A DNA stretch of 64,000 bases from DATGJX01 sp963830545 (GTDB lineage: Bacteria > Vulcanimicrobiota > Vulcanimicrobiia > Vulcanimicrobiales > Vulcanimicrobiaceae): assembly GCA_963830545.1 (NCBI GenBank), contig CAWHMK010000001.1:1984001-2048000 (forward strand), written 5' to 3'. The translations under genes were made by a program, and so were the position numbers. How positions within the stretch are numbered: the stretch's first letter is position 1; each line of letters starts with the position of its first letter. Shown one piece after another: positions 34,123 to 42,962 of the stretch. A model generated the notes under the pieces. The model ran no database searches. It saw only the letters and a program-made list of their open reading frames with translations, and was not told the DNA's origin.

Positions 34123-34440
34123 ATGCAAATCGCACGTAACCCCGCTGCTTCCGGATCCACAATGCAAAGTGACAAGAACGAACGATCGTGCCTTCTCCGT
34201 GTCGACGCGGTAATCGTCCCGGTAAACCGGCCCGGCTTTGCTTTCGCTCACGGCGCCGATGGTCGCTGCGTCCGCTTTACCGGCTCCCGCGATGCACTCA
34301 TCAGGCTATGCGAACAGGTGCGGGCGAGTACTGAAGACGGACGGGAGCACGTCTATGTCGACGCGTCCAAGTGGGACGAGGTATCCCAATTAAGCAATGA
34401 ACAAGACTGCTGGGTTCATCGCTTCGTTTCTGCCGCATAA
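34123..34440 (+). CDS. Hypothetical protein, about 105 aa
   Basis: A small soluble protein with an LRVDAVIVPVNRPGFAFAHG core, FTGSRDALIRLCEQVRAST and CWVHRFVSAA at the end. ATG 34123 gives 105 residues; an ATG at 34162 would give 92. No family is recognised. It stands between the small membrane gene and the ligase in the same direction. Confidence 0.4.
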   Translation: MQIARNPAASGSTMQSDKNERSCLLRVDAVIVPVNRPGFAFAHGADGRCVRFTGSRDALIRLCEQVRASTEDGREHVYVDASKWDEVSQLSNEQDCWVHRFVSAA

Positions 34441-34547
34441 CTAGGCGCGAACGGTCAAAAAAGACGCGCGCAAGCGAGCAATGGCCCGGCAGGCGTTCGC
34501 GGGATTGTGAAACTCGACGCCGGGCGGCGAAGAAGCGAAAACGATGC

Positions 34548-36212
34548 TTGCGTTTGCACGTGCTTGTGAATCGATCGCAGACTACACCCTCCAAAACGGA
34601 AAAGATTAGCCGGCTCGCGGCGTACTTACGCTCGTTGGATGACGCCGATCTCGAGGCGGCGGCGCGTTTCTTTACGGGAAATCCCTTCGCCCAACGCGAT
34701 CAAAAGAGCCTATCGCTGGGCGGAAACACGATCGTTTCTGCCGCGAAGAACGTGTGGGGCGTCCGCGATGCTGAACTGTCCGCAACATATCGCGAATCGG
34801 GTGATCTCGGCTCAGCACTGTGCAACTTCATTCGTCCATCCGCGGATCTCGGATTGTTCGTAGAAACGCTGAGCCCTGCATCGCTAAGCATTCTCTTCCA
34901 GGAAATTGCGGCCGCTTCGGGCAGGTCGGCAGGAAAACGGCGGCTGCATCTCTGCGAACGAATACTCGCCTCGTGCAAAGAGCCTTCAGAAGCCAAGTAC
35001 GCGATCAAGATCATGACGGGCGAGTTGCGCATCGGCTTGCGCGAAGGGCTCGTCGCCGAAGCCATCGCCGCAGCCTTCGATGCCGAGCCGCATGATGTTC
35101 GTAAGGCGTCCATGGCATCCGGTGACATCGGAAGCGTCGCAGTCGCGGCGCGCCACGGCAACTTGCACGGAGTCCGAATAGCATACGGCGTGCCAATCGG
35201 GTTCATGCTGGCCTCTCCGATTCAGTATGGAACGGAATACAAAGAGTTGCGCAATGCCGAGTGGATGGTAGAAGACAAGTTCGACGGCGTCCGCGCCCAG
35301 GCACATAAAGTAGACGGAGAGGTACGGCTGTTTTCGCGCACGCTGAACGACGTATCGCAATCCTACCCCGAGATCGTGCGCGCTCTCCAGCAAATCCCGG
35401 GGCAATTCATTCTGGACGGAGAGATCGTCGCGCAGCGCGAGGGCAACGTTCTTCCTTTCCGTTACCTGCAGGCGCGTTTGCAGCGCAAGGTCGTGACGCC
35501 GGAGTTGTTGGCGGAGGTGCCGGCAGTCTACGTGTGCTTCGACATGCTTGCGTGCGGGAATGAGTTTCTGCTCGACGATGCCTTCGTCGAACGTCGAAAG
35601 GCGCTCGTCGAGAACGTTCTTCCGCAGACACACGTAGCGGTGGCTCATTCCTTGGAAATTGCCTCCGGCACGAATGCGGAAGCAATACATGAGTGGTTCG
35701 AGAGCGCGCGAGCCCGTGGACACGAAGGGCTGCTCCTGAAAAGAGCGGATTCGCCGTATCATCCGGGACGGCGCGGGAAGTGGTGGTTGAAACTCAAACG
35801 CGAGCTCTCGACGCTCGACGTCGTGGTCGTTGCAGCGGAGTGGGGACACGGTAAGCGCGCGAAGGTGCTCTCCGATTACACGTTCGCGGTGCGCGGTCGA
35901 TCCGGCGAATTGCTGACGATCGGCAAAGCCTATTCCGGTTTGACCGACGCAGAGATTTCGCAGTTGACGCAGTGGTTTTTGGCGCATCAGCGTGGTCGAC
36001 GCGGTTACGCAATTGCCGTCGAGCCGGCCGTCGTGCTGGAGGTCGCGTTCGACGTCATTCAGCCCAGCGATCTTCACGAGAGCGGCTTTGCGCTGCGCTT
36101 CCCGCGTATCGTGCGGATTCGCGACGACAAACCGGCTAGCGATGCGGACACGATGGAACGAGTAGAGGAACTCTATCGAGCGATGCTGCACCGCGAGGGA
36201 GTGGAACGCTAA
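34548..36212 (+). CDS. lig: ATP-dependent DNA ligase, LigB/repair type
   Basis: A 554-residue ATP-dependent DNA ligase. It has an N-terminal helical domain (KISRLAAYLRSLDDADLEAA, with LRIGLREGLVAEAIA), the adenylation site EDKFDGVRAQAH with the nucleophilic lysine at about residue 243, motif III FILDGEIV, motif IV ARGHEGLLLKR, motif V KWWLKLKRE, and an OB-fold domain. The TTG start is uncertain. Such ligases act with the Lhr helicase, exonuclease and PdeM in DNA repair; here these partners are 27 kb upstream (helicase, PdeM) and 4-5 kb downstream (exonuclease), an unusual dispersal. Confidence 0.9.
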   Translation: MRLHVLVNRSQTTPSKTEKISRLAAYLRSLDDADLEAAARFFTGNPFAQRDQKSLSLGGNTIVSAAKNVWGVRDAELSATYRESGDLGSALCNFIRPSADLGLFVETLSPASLSILFQEIAAASGRSAGKRRLHLCERILASCKEPSEAKYAIKIMTGELRIGLREGLVAEAIAAAFDAEPHDVRKASMASGDIGSVAVAARHGNLHGVRIAYGVPIGFMLASPIQYGTEYKELRNAEWMVEDKFDGVRAQAHKVDGEVRLFSRTLNDVSQSYPEIVRALQQIPGQFILDGEIVAQREGNVLPFRYLQARLQRKVVTPELLAEVPAVYVCFDMLACGNEFLLDDAFVERRKALVENVLPQTHVAVAHSLEIASGTNAEAIHEWFESARARGHEGLLLKRADSPYHPGRRGKWWLKLKRELSTLDVVVVAAEWGHGKRAKVLSDYTFAVRGRSGELLTIGKAYSGLTDAEISQLTQWFLAHQRGRRGYAIAVEPAVVLEVAFDVIQPSDLHESGFALRFPRIVRIRDDKPASDADTMERVEELYRAMLHREGVER

Positions 36213-36267
36213 ATCGTTCGCAGCCCCTTGGACCGCGGCCCATCCGGCCGCCGAGGCATTTCCATGG

Positions 36268-36295
36268 TTGACAGGCGGTGTATCATACGTATGGA
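36268..36295 (+). promoter_or_regulatory. Promoter of the M-box leader
   Basis: TTGACA (36268-36273), 16 bases, TATGGA (36290-36295). It would start transcription at about 36,302, at the 5' edge of the M-box RNA. Confidence 0.6.
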
Positions 36296-36456
36296 TTCCT
36301 CGTTAGGTGAGGCGTCTACACGAGAACAGGCCGCTGCCCGGAAAGGTCGAGAGACCCCAATGGGTGACCAGGCACCGTCGAATCAAGGCGGTACCTAACG
36401 CGGCTGAGCCCAAGGGGCTCTACGGCGTGTAGTGCTGAAACTCGGGCGTTGAGGAA
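36296..36456 (+). ncRNA. M-box (ykoK) magnesium riboswitch
   Basis: The M-box conserved blocks appear in order: CGTTAGGTGAGGCG (36301-36314), GCTGCCCGGAAAGGTCGAGA followed by CCAATGGGTGACCAGGC (about 36,333-36,375), GCGGCTGAGCC (36,400 region) and GTGTAGTGCTGAAACTCGGG (about 36,427-36,446). M-box RNAs sense Mg2+ and shut off Mg2+ transporter genes when it is abundant. An 8-bp hairpin (36459-36466/36470-36477) and a terminator (36487-36522) follow, so control is probably by transcription termination. Confidence 0.88.
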
Positions 36457-36486
36457 GACTGGGCGCCGTGCGCCCAGTATTCGTCG

Positions 36487-36522
36487 ACCGTCGTGCGCGA
36501 GGATGCCGCCGATGGTTTTTTT
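36487..36522 (+). terminator. Riboswitch-controlled intrinsic terminator
   Basis: ACCGTCG (36487-36493) pairs with CGATGGT (36510-36516, one G-U pair) and runs into seven T residues (36516-36522). It lies between the M-box and the transporter start, the place expected for the expression platform. Confidence 0.55.
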
Positions 36523-36578
36523 GTTTTCGGCATACGATTGAAAGGGGGCCGCCAAGTGTTCGTGACGCGGAGCCGCCC

Positions 36579-37874
36579 GTGACGCTTTGGCGGCGCCTGC
36601 TGCTATTTCTTTCGATTGTCGGTCCCGGCATCATCACGGCAAATGCCGACAACGACGTCGGAGGGATCTTCGTCTATTCGCAGGCGGGCGCGCAGTTCGG
36701 ATACTCGCTGCTCTGGCTGCTCGTGCCGGTGACGGTCGCGCTCGTCGTCACGCAGGAAATGTGCGCGCGCATGGGCGCAGTCACCGGCAAAGGGCTTGCG
36801 GATTTGATTCGCGAGAATTTCGGCGTCAAGCTGACGTTTTGGGTATTGCTGGTGTTCGTGGTAGCGGACATCGGCAACACGGCGACGGAATTTGCCGGTG
36901 TTGCTTCGGTCGCTCCAATATTCGCCGGCTTCCTGCACGGGATCGACGTCGAAGCGCTCACCATCGCGATGGTTGTGGGCGCCGCCGCCTTCGTCTACAC
37001 TGCTGTAACGCAAGGCAGTGCAAAGGTCGTGGAACGCGTCTTTTTCGTCTTTTGTTTCATCTATTTGGCGTACGTGGTCAGCGGCATCGTGGTGCACCCG
37101 GACTGGCGCGACATTGCGCATCAGGTGATCGCGCCGCATTTCTCGACATCGAGCGCGTACGTGCTCATGGCAATCGCCGTCATCGGAACGACGATCGCGC
37201 CGTGGATGCAATTCTACATTCAGGCGGCCGTCGTCGACAAAGGAATCCAGGAGGAAGACTATCCACTCTCCCGGATCGACGTGGTCTCGGGCGCGCTGTT
37301 TACCGACTTCATTGCGTTCTTTATCATCGTCGCCAGCGCCGCAACGATCTTTCTGCACAACCTGCACGTTGCTCCGGCGCATCAAGTTCACGTGAACCAG
37401 GTCGGCGACATTGCCGTGGCGCTCGCGCCGCTTGCCGGGAAGTTTGCCTCGCTGCTGTTTGCCCTAGGCCTGCTCAACGCGGCCATTTTCACCGCGTCCA
37501 TTCTTCCGCTTTCGACCGCATATTACGTCTGCGAAGCATTTGGGTTCGAACGCGGCCTAGATCACCGGTTTTCCGAAGCGAAGATCTTCTATTCGCTGTA
37601 CTTGGCGCTCATTGCAATCGGCGCGGGCGTGGTCATCATTCCCGGAGCACCGCTCGCGGCGATCATTCTTTATACGCAGGTAGCGAATGGCGTGCTCTTG
37701 CCGGTCGTCTTGGTGCTGATGCTGCTGCTGATAAACAACAAGCGGCTCATGGGCACGTGGACGAACGGGCCAGTCTTCAACGTCATCGCGTGGGCGACGG
37801 TCGTCATCGTCGCCCTGCTCGCGATCGTCTCGACGGTACAGGGATTGCTTCCCTCGCCGGGAAGCGGCTCCTAA
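36579..37874 (+). CDS. NRAMP-related magnesium transporter
   Basis: An 11-helix LeuT-fold transporter of the NRAMP/SLC11 family, about 431 residues from GTG 36579. Upstream in-frame starts (e.g. 36468) fall before the terminator and would encode a Cys/Arg-rich non-membrane leader, so they are rejected. In TM1 the usual DPGN of Mn/Fe transporters is replaced (GPGIITANADNDVGG), and the TM6 site usually M/A-P-H-N reads TTIAPWMQF. These changes, as in the NRAMP-related Mg2+ transporters, together with the M-box leader, indicate Mg2+ uptake into the cell. It is followed after two bases by the RAM-domain gene. Confidence 0.85.
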   Translation: MTLWRRLLLFLSIVGPGIITANADNDVGGIFVYSQAGAQFGYSLLWLLVPVTVALVVTQEMCARMGAVTGKGLADLIRENFGVKLTFWVLLVFVVADIGNTATEFAGVASVAPIFAGFLHGIDVEALTIAMVVGAAAFVYTAVTQGSAKVVERVFFVFCFIYLAYVVSGIVVHPDWRDIAHQVIAPHFSTSSAYVLMAIAVIGTTIAPWMQFYIQAAVVDKGIQEEDYPLSRIDVVSGALFTDFIAFFIIVASAATIFLHNLHVAPAHQVHVNQVGDIAVALAPLAGKFASLLFALGLLNAAIFTASILPLSTAYYVCEAFGFERGLDHRFSEAKIFYSLYLALIAIGAGVVIIPGAPLAAIILYTQVANGVLLPVVLVLMLLLINNKRLMGTWTNGPVFNVIAWATVVIVALLAIVSTVQGLLPSPGSGS

Positions 37875-37876
37875 TC

Positions 37877-38156
37877 ATGGTTACGGCTTTCATTCTCATC
37901 ACTGTCGAGCGTCCGCGGCTCAAGAGCATTGCCGACGATTTGCTCGCCATCGAGGGAATCGCCGAAGTCTACAGCGTTGCCGGTCCTTTCGACATGATCG
38001 CGATCGTGCGCGTCAAGGAGCACGAACAGCTCGAGCGACCTCGTCACCGAAAAGATCGGCGCGCTCGAAGGCATCAACGACACCGAAACGCTCATTGCAT
38101 TCCGCTCTTTTTCCAAGAAAGATCTCGGCATGCTCTGGGACATCGGCGTCGACTGA
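37877..38156 (+). CDS. Stand-alone Lrp/AsnC ligand-binding (RAM) domain protein, one frame break
   Basis: A roughly 92-residue protein consisting only of the alpha/beta sensor domain of Lrp/AsnC regulators: MVTAFILITVERPRLKSIAD, VYSVAGPFDMIAIVRV, then after a frame break near 38,033 DLVTEKIGALEGI and ETLIAFRSFSKKDL. There is no DNA-binding helix-turn-helix. It starts two bases after the transporter stop, so it is co-transcribed under the Mg2+ riboswitch and may bind a small ligand or modulate a partner regulator. The 3' end overlaps the antisense end of the serine hydrolase frame. Confidence 0.7.
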
Positions 38157-39890
38157 TCTTCGAGCTGAATACGGATTGGTCCGGTACAGCGTCTCCCCCG
38201 GCATGCGCACGATTTGCGTTTTGCCGCCTATCGATTCGTCGAAGCGCATCCACGCCGGTTGCCACAGGTCCGTGCCGCTGTGAAACAGCGTCTGTCCGAG
38301 CGGTACGAGCTGCGTGCCGTCCGCGAACAAGTTACCCTTTAACTCGTAGACGTGCATGGGCCAGTAGTACCCGTTTGCGTCGATCGTTTCGTATTGCCCG
38401 GCGAACGCGCTCCACTGGGCGGGATACGAAAAGCTTCGCGGTCCCGAATAGCGCGGGTTCGTAAACCATGCCGGACCCGAACTTGCGTCCACAACCTGAC
38501 TATCTCGGCCGCGATAAAATTGCAGGCCGAACGTTGCAAACTCGGGATCCTGCACCCAAAAGGCATCGCTGCCGCGCGGATACATGGCGAAGTTTTGCGC
38601 GTTGCGGCGCAACGTGAGCCGGTCGCCGCTCGCCGATATCGTAAACGCATTTCCGCTTGACGAGGTGTACGTGCCGGCGTACGCTTCGGCGTGTTCGACG
38701 CGGGCGTCGTCGGCCGCGGGTGGAATGGCCGGAAGCATTTTCCCTTGCGCTTGCGCGCGTAGTACGTCGATTGCATACGAGACGATCGGACACGGGCGCG
38801 GACCGGCGTACCCGAGATTCGAAAGCGCGATCACGCCGAAGCCGCGCGTGACGTCGACCATCATGCAGGCGGTATACGAAATTACACCGCCCGTATGAGC
38901 GAGCACTTTGTCGCCGCCCGCATTCATAATCGCAAGGCCGTACCCGTACCGGTGATACATGCCCGGCTGCGCGTCACCCAGTTCGCGGCCGCCCGTGATG
39001 CCGGGCGAGCTGAGCAGCGCGTAGCTCTGCGGCGAAACGAGCGCGGCACCGCTCGGCCCGCGGCCGCCGTCGAGCAAATAGCGCATGTATGCCGCCATGT
39101 CGCCGCCGGTCGAGAGCACCGAGCCGGCAGGATCGATGAAATGCGTCGTGGGCGTCACCATGAGCTGCGGATTTTGAGGAACGGCGATATCGTCCGCTCG
39201 ATACAGATAACCTTGGGCGGCGTCTTCGAGCGTGCGAGGATCCCACTGGGCCGTCGTGTCGTTCATGCGGAGCGGCGCGAACACGCGGCGCTGCATGATT
39301 TGCGGATAGTCCGCGCGATCGAGCGTCTCCAGAATCGCGCCCAGCGTATCGTAGCCGATATTCGAGTACGACCAGTGCGTGCCGGGCGCGAATCCCGTCA
39401 TCCAGTTGCGCAAGTCGTAGACGGCGGAAAACCCGGTCGATAGACCTCCGTCGGGCATTCCGCTGGTGTGCGTGAACAGATCGTGCGGCGTGAGCGCTCG
39501 CCAGCGCGTGCGAACCGAAAACCACGGCAAATACTCCGTCACCGGACGTTGCGGATCGAAGCGTCCGGCATCGCGCAATTCCAAGAGCGCCGTCGCCGTC
39601 ATAGACTTGCTGATCGAACCGATGCCGAATCGCGTCTCGTCCGTCACGGGAGTTCGCGCGTTCAGATCGGCGTACCCGACGGGAATGATGCGCAGCGTAT
39701 GTTTCGCGTCGGTGATCGCGAGTACCATTCCCGGAGCGCCTTGCTGCTGCAACGCTTGCGGGGCGAACTGCTGGATCCTCGCGAGCGCGTCGTCCATCGT
39801 TGCCGAAGAAGGCTCCGCTGCCGCGGGCGAGGCGAGAGACGCGGCAACCGCGATCGCAGCGAAGCTCCTAAAAAAGCGCGAGTTGGGCAT
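38013..39890 (-). CDS. Secreted beta-lactamase-fold serine hydrolase
   Basis: A class C beta-lactamase/penicillin-binding-protein-like hydrolase. The start is ATG 39890 with GGAGGAG upstream, giving signal peptide NSRFFRSFAAIAVAASLASP. The nucleophile is in FGIGSISKSMTA, the YxN in WSYSNIGYD and the third motif in VLAHTGGVIS. A C-terminal beta-domain follows (YAGTYTSSSGNAFTISA and a repeat around FAGQYETID). Such exported enzymes hydrolyse peptides or esters. The start overlaps the exonuclease stop by 23 bases. The final 48 codons are antisense to the RAM gene, so the natural end is probably near 38,160. Confidence 0.8.
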   Translation of the reverse strand: MPNSRFFRSFAAIAVAASLASPAAAEPSSATMDDALARIQQFAPQALQQQGAPGMVLAITDAKHTLRIIPVGYADLNARTPVTDETRFGIGSISKSMTATALLELRDAGRFDPQRPVTEYLPWFSVRTRWRALTPHDLFTHTSGMPDGGLSTGFSAVYDLRNWMTGFAPGTHWSYSNIGYDTLGAILETLDRADYPQIMQRRVFAPLRMNDTTAQWDPRTLEDAAQGYLYRADDIAVPQNPQLMVTPTTHFIDPAGSVLSTGGDMAAYMRYLLDGGRGPSGAALVSPQSYALLSSPGITGGRELGDAQPGMYHRYGYGLAIMNAGGDKVLAHTGGVISYTACMMVDVTRGFGVIALSNLGYAGPRPCPIVSYAIDVLRAQAQGKMLPAIPPAADDARVEHAEAYAGTYTSSSGNAFTISASGDRLTLRRNAQNFAMYPRGSDAFWVQDPEFATFGLQFYRGRDSQVVDASSGPAWFTNPRYSGPRSFSYPAQWSAFAGQYETIDANGYYWPMHVYELKGNLFADGTQLVPLGQTLFHSGTDLWQPAWMRFDESIGGKTQIVRMPGETLYRTNPYSARRSVDADVPEHAEIFLGKRAECNERFGVVDAFERADLFGDEVARAVRAP

Positions 39891-40938
39891 GCTCCTCCAA
39901 GTACTCCGCATGCACCCCGATCGCCCGCAAGCGATAGACGAAGTCGCGGCGACCATGGTTGAGCAGCACGGTTTTCGGCTGCGCGAGCTCGATGTAGCGC
40001 AGCAGCGACGGGTAATCGGCATGATCCGAAAGCGCAAAACCGCGATCGACGCCGTAACGGAAGGGCGCGCTGCCGTCCATCGTCCATCCCGTAAGAATTG
40101 CCGTGCGCGTATTCTTGCCGCGAATCGCTTTCGGCAGCGCGCCCCCTGAAGGAGGCCATATGACGACGCTTTGCCGATTGAACGATCGCAGGTCGTACCG
40201 TTCGTACGGCGGCAGCTTCACGCCGCAGCGGCGATAGACGTCACACATCGACGCAATCGCGCCGTGCACGGTGATTGCGAACCCGGCGTTGCCGAGCATC
40301 GCAACCGCCTCTTGCGCTTTGCCGAGCGAGTACGCGAAAAAGACCGGCACTGCGCCGTATTGGAGCGCATCGTGCGCGAACGCCGTCATTTCGCCCGCGA
40401 CTTCCCCGCGCGGCGGAAAGGCGTATCGGGGACGGCCATACGTGCATTCCATCAGCAGCACATCGCATTTTTTGACCTCAGGCGGCTCAGCGGTGAGCGA
40501 ATGCTCGAGTTTGAAATCGCCCGTATACACGAAACGCCCGCGATCGCCTTCGATCAGCATCTGCGAACTGCCCAGCACGTGCCCCGCCGAAAACAGCGTC
40601 AACCGGTGATTGCCGTGCGTCCATGGCTCGTTGTACGAATGTTCTTCGAATTCCGCTGGCGCACGCGGGGCGAAGGCTGTTTCCAGTAATGACGTTTGCA
40701 TCGCGCGCTGTTCGCGTCGTGCGAAACGCGCGCGGCAGATCTGCGCGGTGTTCGGCGTTGCGAGCACCATCGCGTGCTCGCGTGCGTGATCCGAATGTCC
40801 GTGCGATACGTAACATCGCTCGCGCGTGCGCATCGAATCGATCCACAGATCGATCGCCTCGACATAGAGCGATTTCTCGGCAAGTGAAAACACGGGCGCA
40901 GCTGATTTCGGGCGCCCCGCAGGGGCCGCCTGTCCCAT
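39868..40938 (-). CDS. Ligase-associated DNA exonuclease, metallo-beta-lactamase/beta-CASP fold
   Basis: A 356-residue nuclease of the class encoded beside repair ligases. It has the metal-binding HGHSDHAREH, FSAGHVLGSSQ, YTGDFKLEHS and the beta-CASP parts MECTYGRPRY, then SDHADYPSLL and LLNHGRRDF. These proteins trim DNA ends before ligation. It belongs with the Lhr helicase and PdeM (4.8-8.2 kb) and ligase (34.5 kb). It lies divergent to cysK with 39 bases between. The start at 40938 leaves a short basic leader; a later start cannot be excluded. Confidence 0.85.
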   Translation of the reverse strand: MGQAAPAGRPKSAAPVFSLAEKSLYVEAIDLWIDSMRTRERCYVSHGHSDHAREHAMVLATPNTAQICRARFARREQRAMQTSLLETAFAPRAPAEFEEHSYNEPWTHGNHRLTLFSAGHVLGSSQMLIEGDRGRFVYTGDFKLEHSLTAEPPEVKKCDVLLMECTYGRPRYAFPPRGEVAGEMTAFAHDALQYGAVPVFFAYSLGKAQEAVAMLGNAGFAITVHGAIASMCDVYRRCGVKLPPYERYDLRSFNRQSVVIWPPSGGALPKAIRGKNTRTAILTGWTMDGSAPFRYGVDRGFALSDHADYPSLLRYIELAQPKTVLLNHGRRDFVYRLRAIGVHAEYLEEHAQLALF

Positions 40939-40977
40939 GCGCAGCCTTTACGCGTGCTTTTCGGTTATGATTGACCT

Positions 40978-41940
40978 ATGGCACGCATGTATCAGAATCT
41001 GGCCGACACCTTCGGCAATACACCGCTCGTGAAACTGCCCCGGATGGCCAAGGGCTTGCCCGGTATCGTTGCCGTAAAGCTCGAGTCGTTCAACCCCGCC
41101 GGTTCGGTGAAAGACCGCATCGGCGTCGCAATGATCGAGGCGGCAGAACGCGACGGACGCCTACGTCCCGACAGCGTCATCGTCGAACCGACCAGCGGCA
41201 ATACAGGCGTTGCGCTGGCGTTCGTCGCTGCGGCAAAAGGCTACCCCGTCATTCTCATCATGCCCGATACGATGACCATCGAGCGGCGCAACCTGCTTAA
41301 AGCGTACGGTGCGCAAGTGATTCTCACGCCCGGCGCGGACGGCATGAAAGCGGCGATTGCCAAGTCCAACGAAATCGTGCAAAGCAATCCCGCCAAGTAC
41401 TTCATGCCCCAGCAGTTCGAGAACCCGGCGAATCCCGAGATTCACCGCCGCACGACCGCGGAGGAGATTTGGCGCGATACGGACGGCGCGGTCGACATAT
41501 TCGTCGCGGCGGTCGGCACCGGCGGCACGATCACCGGAGTCAGCGAGGTCCTCAAGCAGCGCAAAGCCGGCGTGCGAGTCATCGCCGTCGAACCCGACGC
41601 GTCCCCCGTCCTTTCCGGCGGCCAGCCCGGACCGCACAAGATCCAAGGAACGGGCACCGGGTTCATTCCCAAGGTACTCAACACGAACGCGTACGACGAA
41701 GTGCTGCGCGTCACCGACGGCGATGCCATCGCGACGACACGGCGCGCCGCGCGCGAGGAAGGCATGCTGCTCGGCATCTCCTCCGGAGCGAACATTTGGG
41801 CGGCGCTGCAAGTAGCTTCCCGCCCCGAGTCGAAAGACAAGCTCATCGTCACGATCGGGTGCGATACCGGCGAACGGTATCTTTCGAATCCGGTGTACGC
41901 CGAACAGGAAGCGAATATTGTCGAACCAGCCCTGGTGTAG
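40978..41940 (+). CDS. cysK: Cysteine synthase (O-acetylserine sulfhydrylase)
   Basis: A 320-residue fold-II PLP enzyme forming cysteine from O-acetylserine and sulfide. The PLP lysine is in SFNPAGSVKDRIG, the asparagine loop is EPTSGNTGVALA, the phosphate loop is VGTGGTITGV and the C-terminal PLP serine site is GISSGANIWAA. The length and the QGTGTGFIPKVL loop fit CysK. The asparaginase gene starts inside its 3' end, so cysK-asparaginase-metH form an operon for sulfur and aspartate-family amino acids. Confidence 0.93.
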   Translation: MARMYQNLADTFGNTPLVKLPRMAKGLPGIVAVKLESFNPAGSVKDRIGVAMIEAAERDGRLRPDSVIVEPTSGNTGVALAFVAAAKGYPVILIMPDTMTIERRNLLKAYGAQVILTPGADGMKAAIAKSNEIVQSNPAKYFMPQQFENPANPEIHRRTTAEEIWRDTDGAVDIFVAAVGTGGTITGVSEVLKQRKAGVRVIAVEPDASPVLSGGQPGPHKIQGTGTGFIPKVLNTNAYDEVLRVTDGDAIATTRRAAREEGMLLGISSGANIWAALQVASRPESKDKLIVTIGCDTGERYLSNPVYAEQEANIVEPALV

Positions 41941-42961
41941 CACTTGGGGCGTTGAGGTCACGCGCGGCGGCATGGTGGAGTCGTTCCACCACGTCGCCGC
42001 TTGCGCGATGGACGCCGAACAGCACGTCATTTTTTCCGCCGGCGACATCGACGCGCCGGTATTTTTGCGTTCGACGGCCAAGCCGTTCATCGCCGCGGCC
42101 GCGATAGCTGCGGGAGCGCGCGAACGCTTCGCGCTCGAATCGCGTGAGATTGCAGTGATGGCGGCTTCGCATACAGGGCAGGCATTTCACGTGCGAGCGG
42201 TGCGATCGATACTCGAAAAAATCGGCATGCAGGAAAGCGCGCTGCAATGCGGCGCGCACGCGCCCTACAACGCGGAGGCGGCGCAGGCACTGGAACGCGC
42301 CGACATTACGCCGACCGCAATTTACAACAACTGTTCCGGAAAGCACGCAGGTATTCTCGCGCTCTGCAAAATGATCGGCGCGGATCCGGCAACGTACTTG
42401 GAAGTGAGCAATCCGGCGCAGCAGCGTATTCTGCAGCTCTGCGCGCGCGTCTCCGATCAGCGCGTCGAGCAGTTTGAACTCGGCGTCGACGGATGCGGCA
42501 TTCCCGTGTATGGGACGCCGCTGCGAAATGCGGCACTCTCCTTCGTGCGTCTTGCGACGCTGGACGGCATGAACGACAGCGATGCAGCCGCGCTTCAGAT
42601 CGTGCGCGCCGCAATGATCGCGCATCCGGAATATGTGTCGGGCACGGGAGAATTCGATACGCGCTTGATGGCTGCCGGCCGCGGTTCCGTCGTCTGCAAA
42701 GGCGGCGCCGAAGGGGTGCACGGCAGCGCGTTCATCGAACGCGGCGCCGGGCTGGTCTGTAAAGTCTTGGACGGCAACTCGCGCGGGCGCGCACCCTCGG
42801 TCCTCGCCGCTATTCGCGAACTCGGCTTGCTCGATGAGTCTGCCCTCTCGGAACTTGCGGACCGGGAGCGTCCGGTAGTATATAATCGAGCAGGACGCGC
42901 CGTCGGTGAGGTGCGTGCCGCACGTACCGTCGCCGTCTCAAAAGCGAGTACATCGATCTAA
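41918..42961 (+). CDS. L-asparaginase II family (Rhizobium etli type)
   Basis: A 347-residue thermolabile-type asparaginase, the class unrelated to bacterial type I/II enzymes. It has LRSTAKPFIAAAA near the catalytic Ser-Lys pair, MAASHTGQ, YNNCSGKHAGILAL and ELGVDGCGIPVYG, with the conserved Ser-Lys and Cys sites. It releases ammonia and aspartate from asparagine in the cytosol. The start is a TTG at 41918 inside the cysK end (23-base overlap). The stop is one base before the metH TTG start. Confidence 0.8.
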   Translation: MSNQPWCSTWGVEVTRGGMVESFHHVAACAMDAEQHVIFSAGDIDAPVFLRSTAKPFIAAAAIAAGARERFALESREIAVMAASHTGQAFHVRAVRSILEKIGMQESALQCGAHAPYNAEAAQALERADITPTAIYNNCSGKHAGILALCKMIGADPATYLEVSNPAQQRILQLCARVSDQRVEQFELGVDGCGIPVYGTPLRNAALSFVRLATLDGMNDSDAAALQIVRAAMIAHPEYVSGTGEFDTRLMAAGRGSVVCKGGAEGVHGSAFIERGAGLVCKVLDGNSRGRAPSVLAAIRELGLLDESALSELADRERPVVYNRAGRAVGEVRAARTVAVSKASTSI

Positions 42962-42962
42962 A

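Noticed and set aside
36587..38464. A 625-codon plus-strand open frame
   Set aside because: It overlaps the NRAMP transporter out of frame; only its part at 37,877-38,033 is real, as the N-terminus of the RAM-domain protein.
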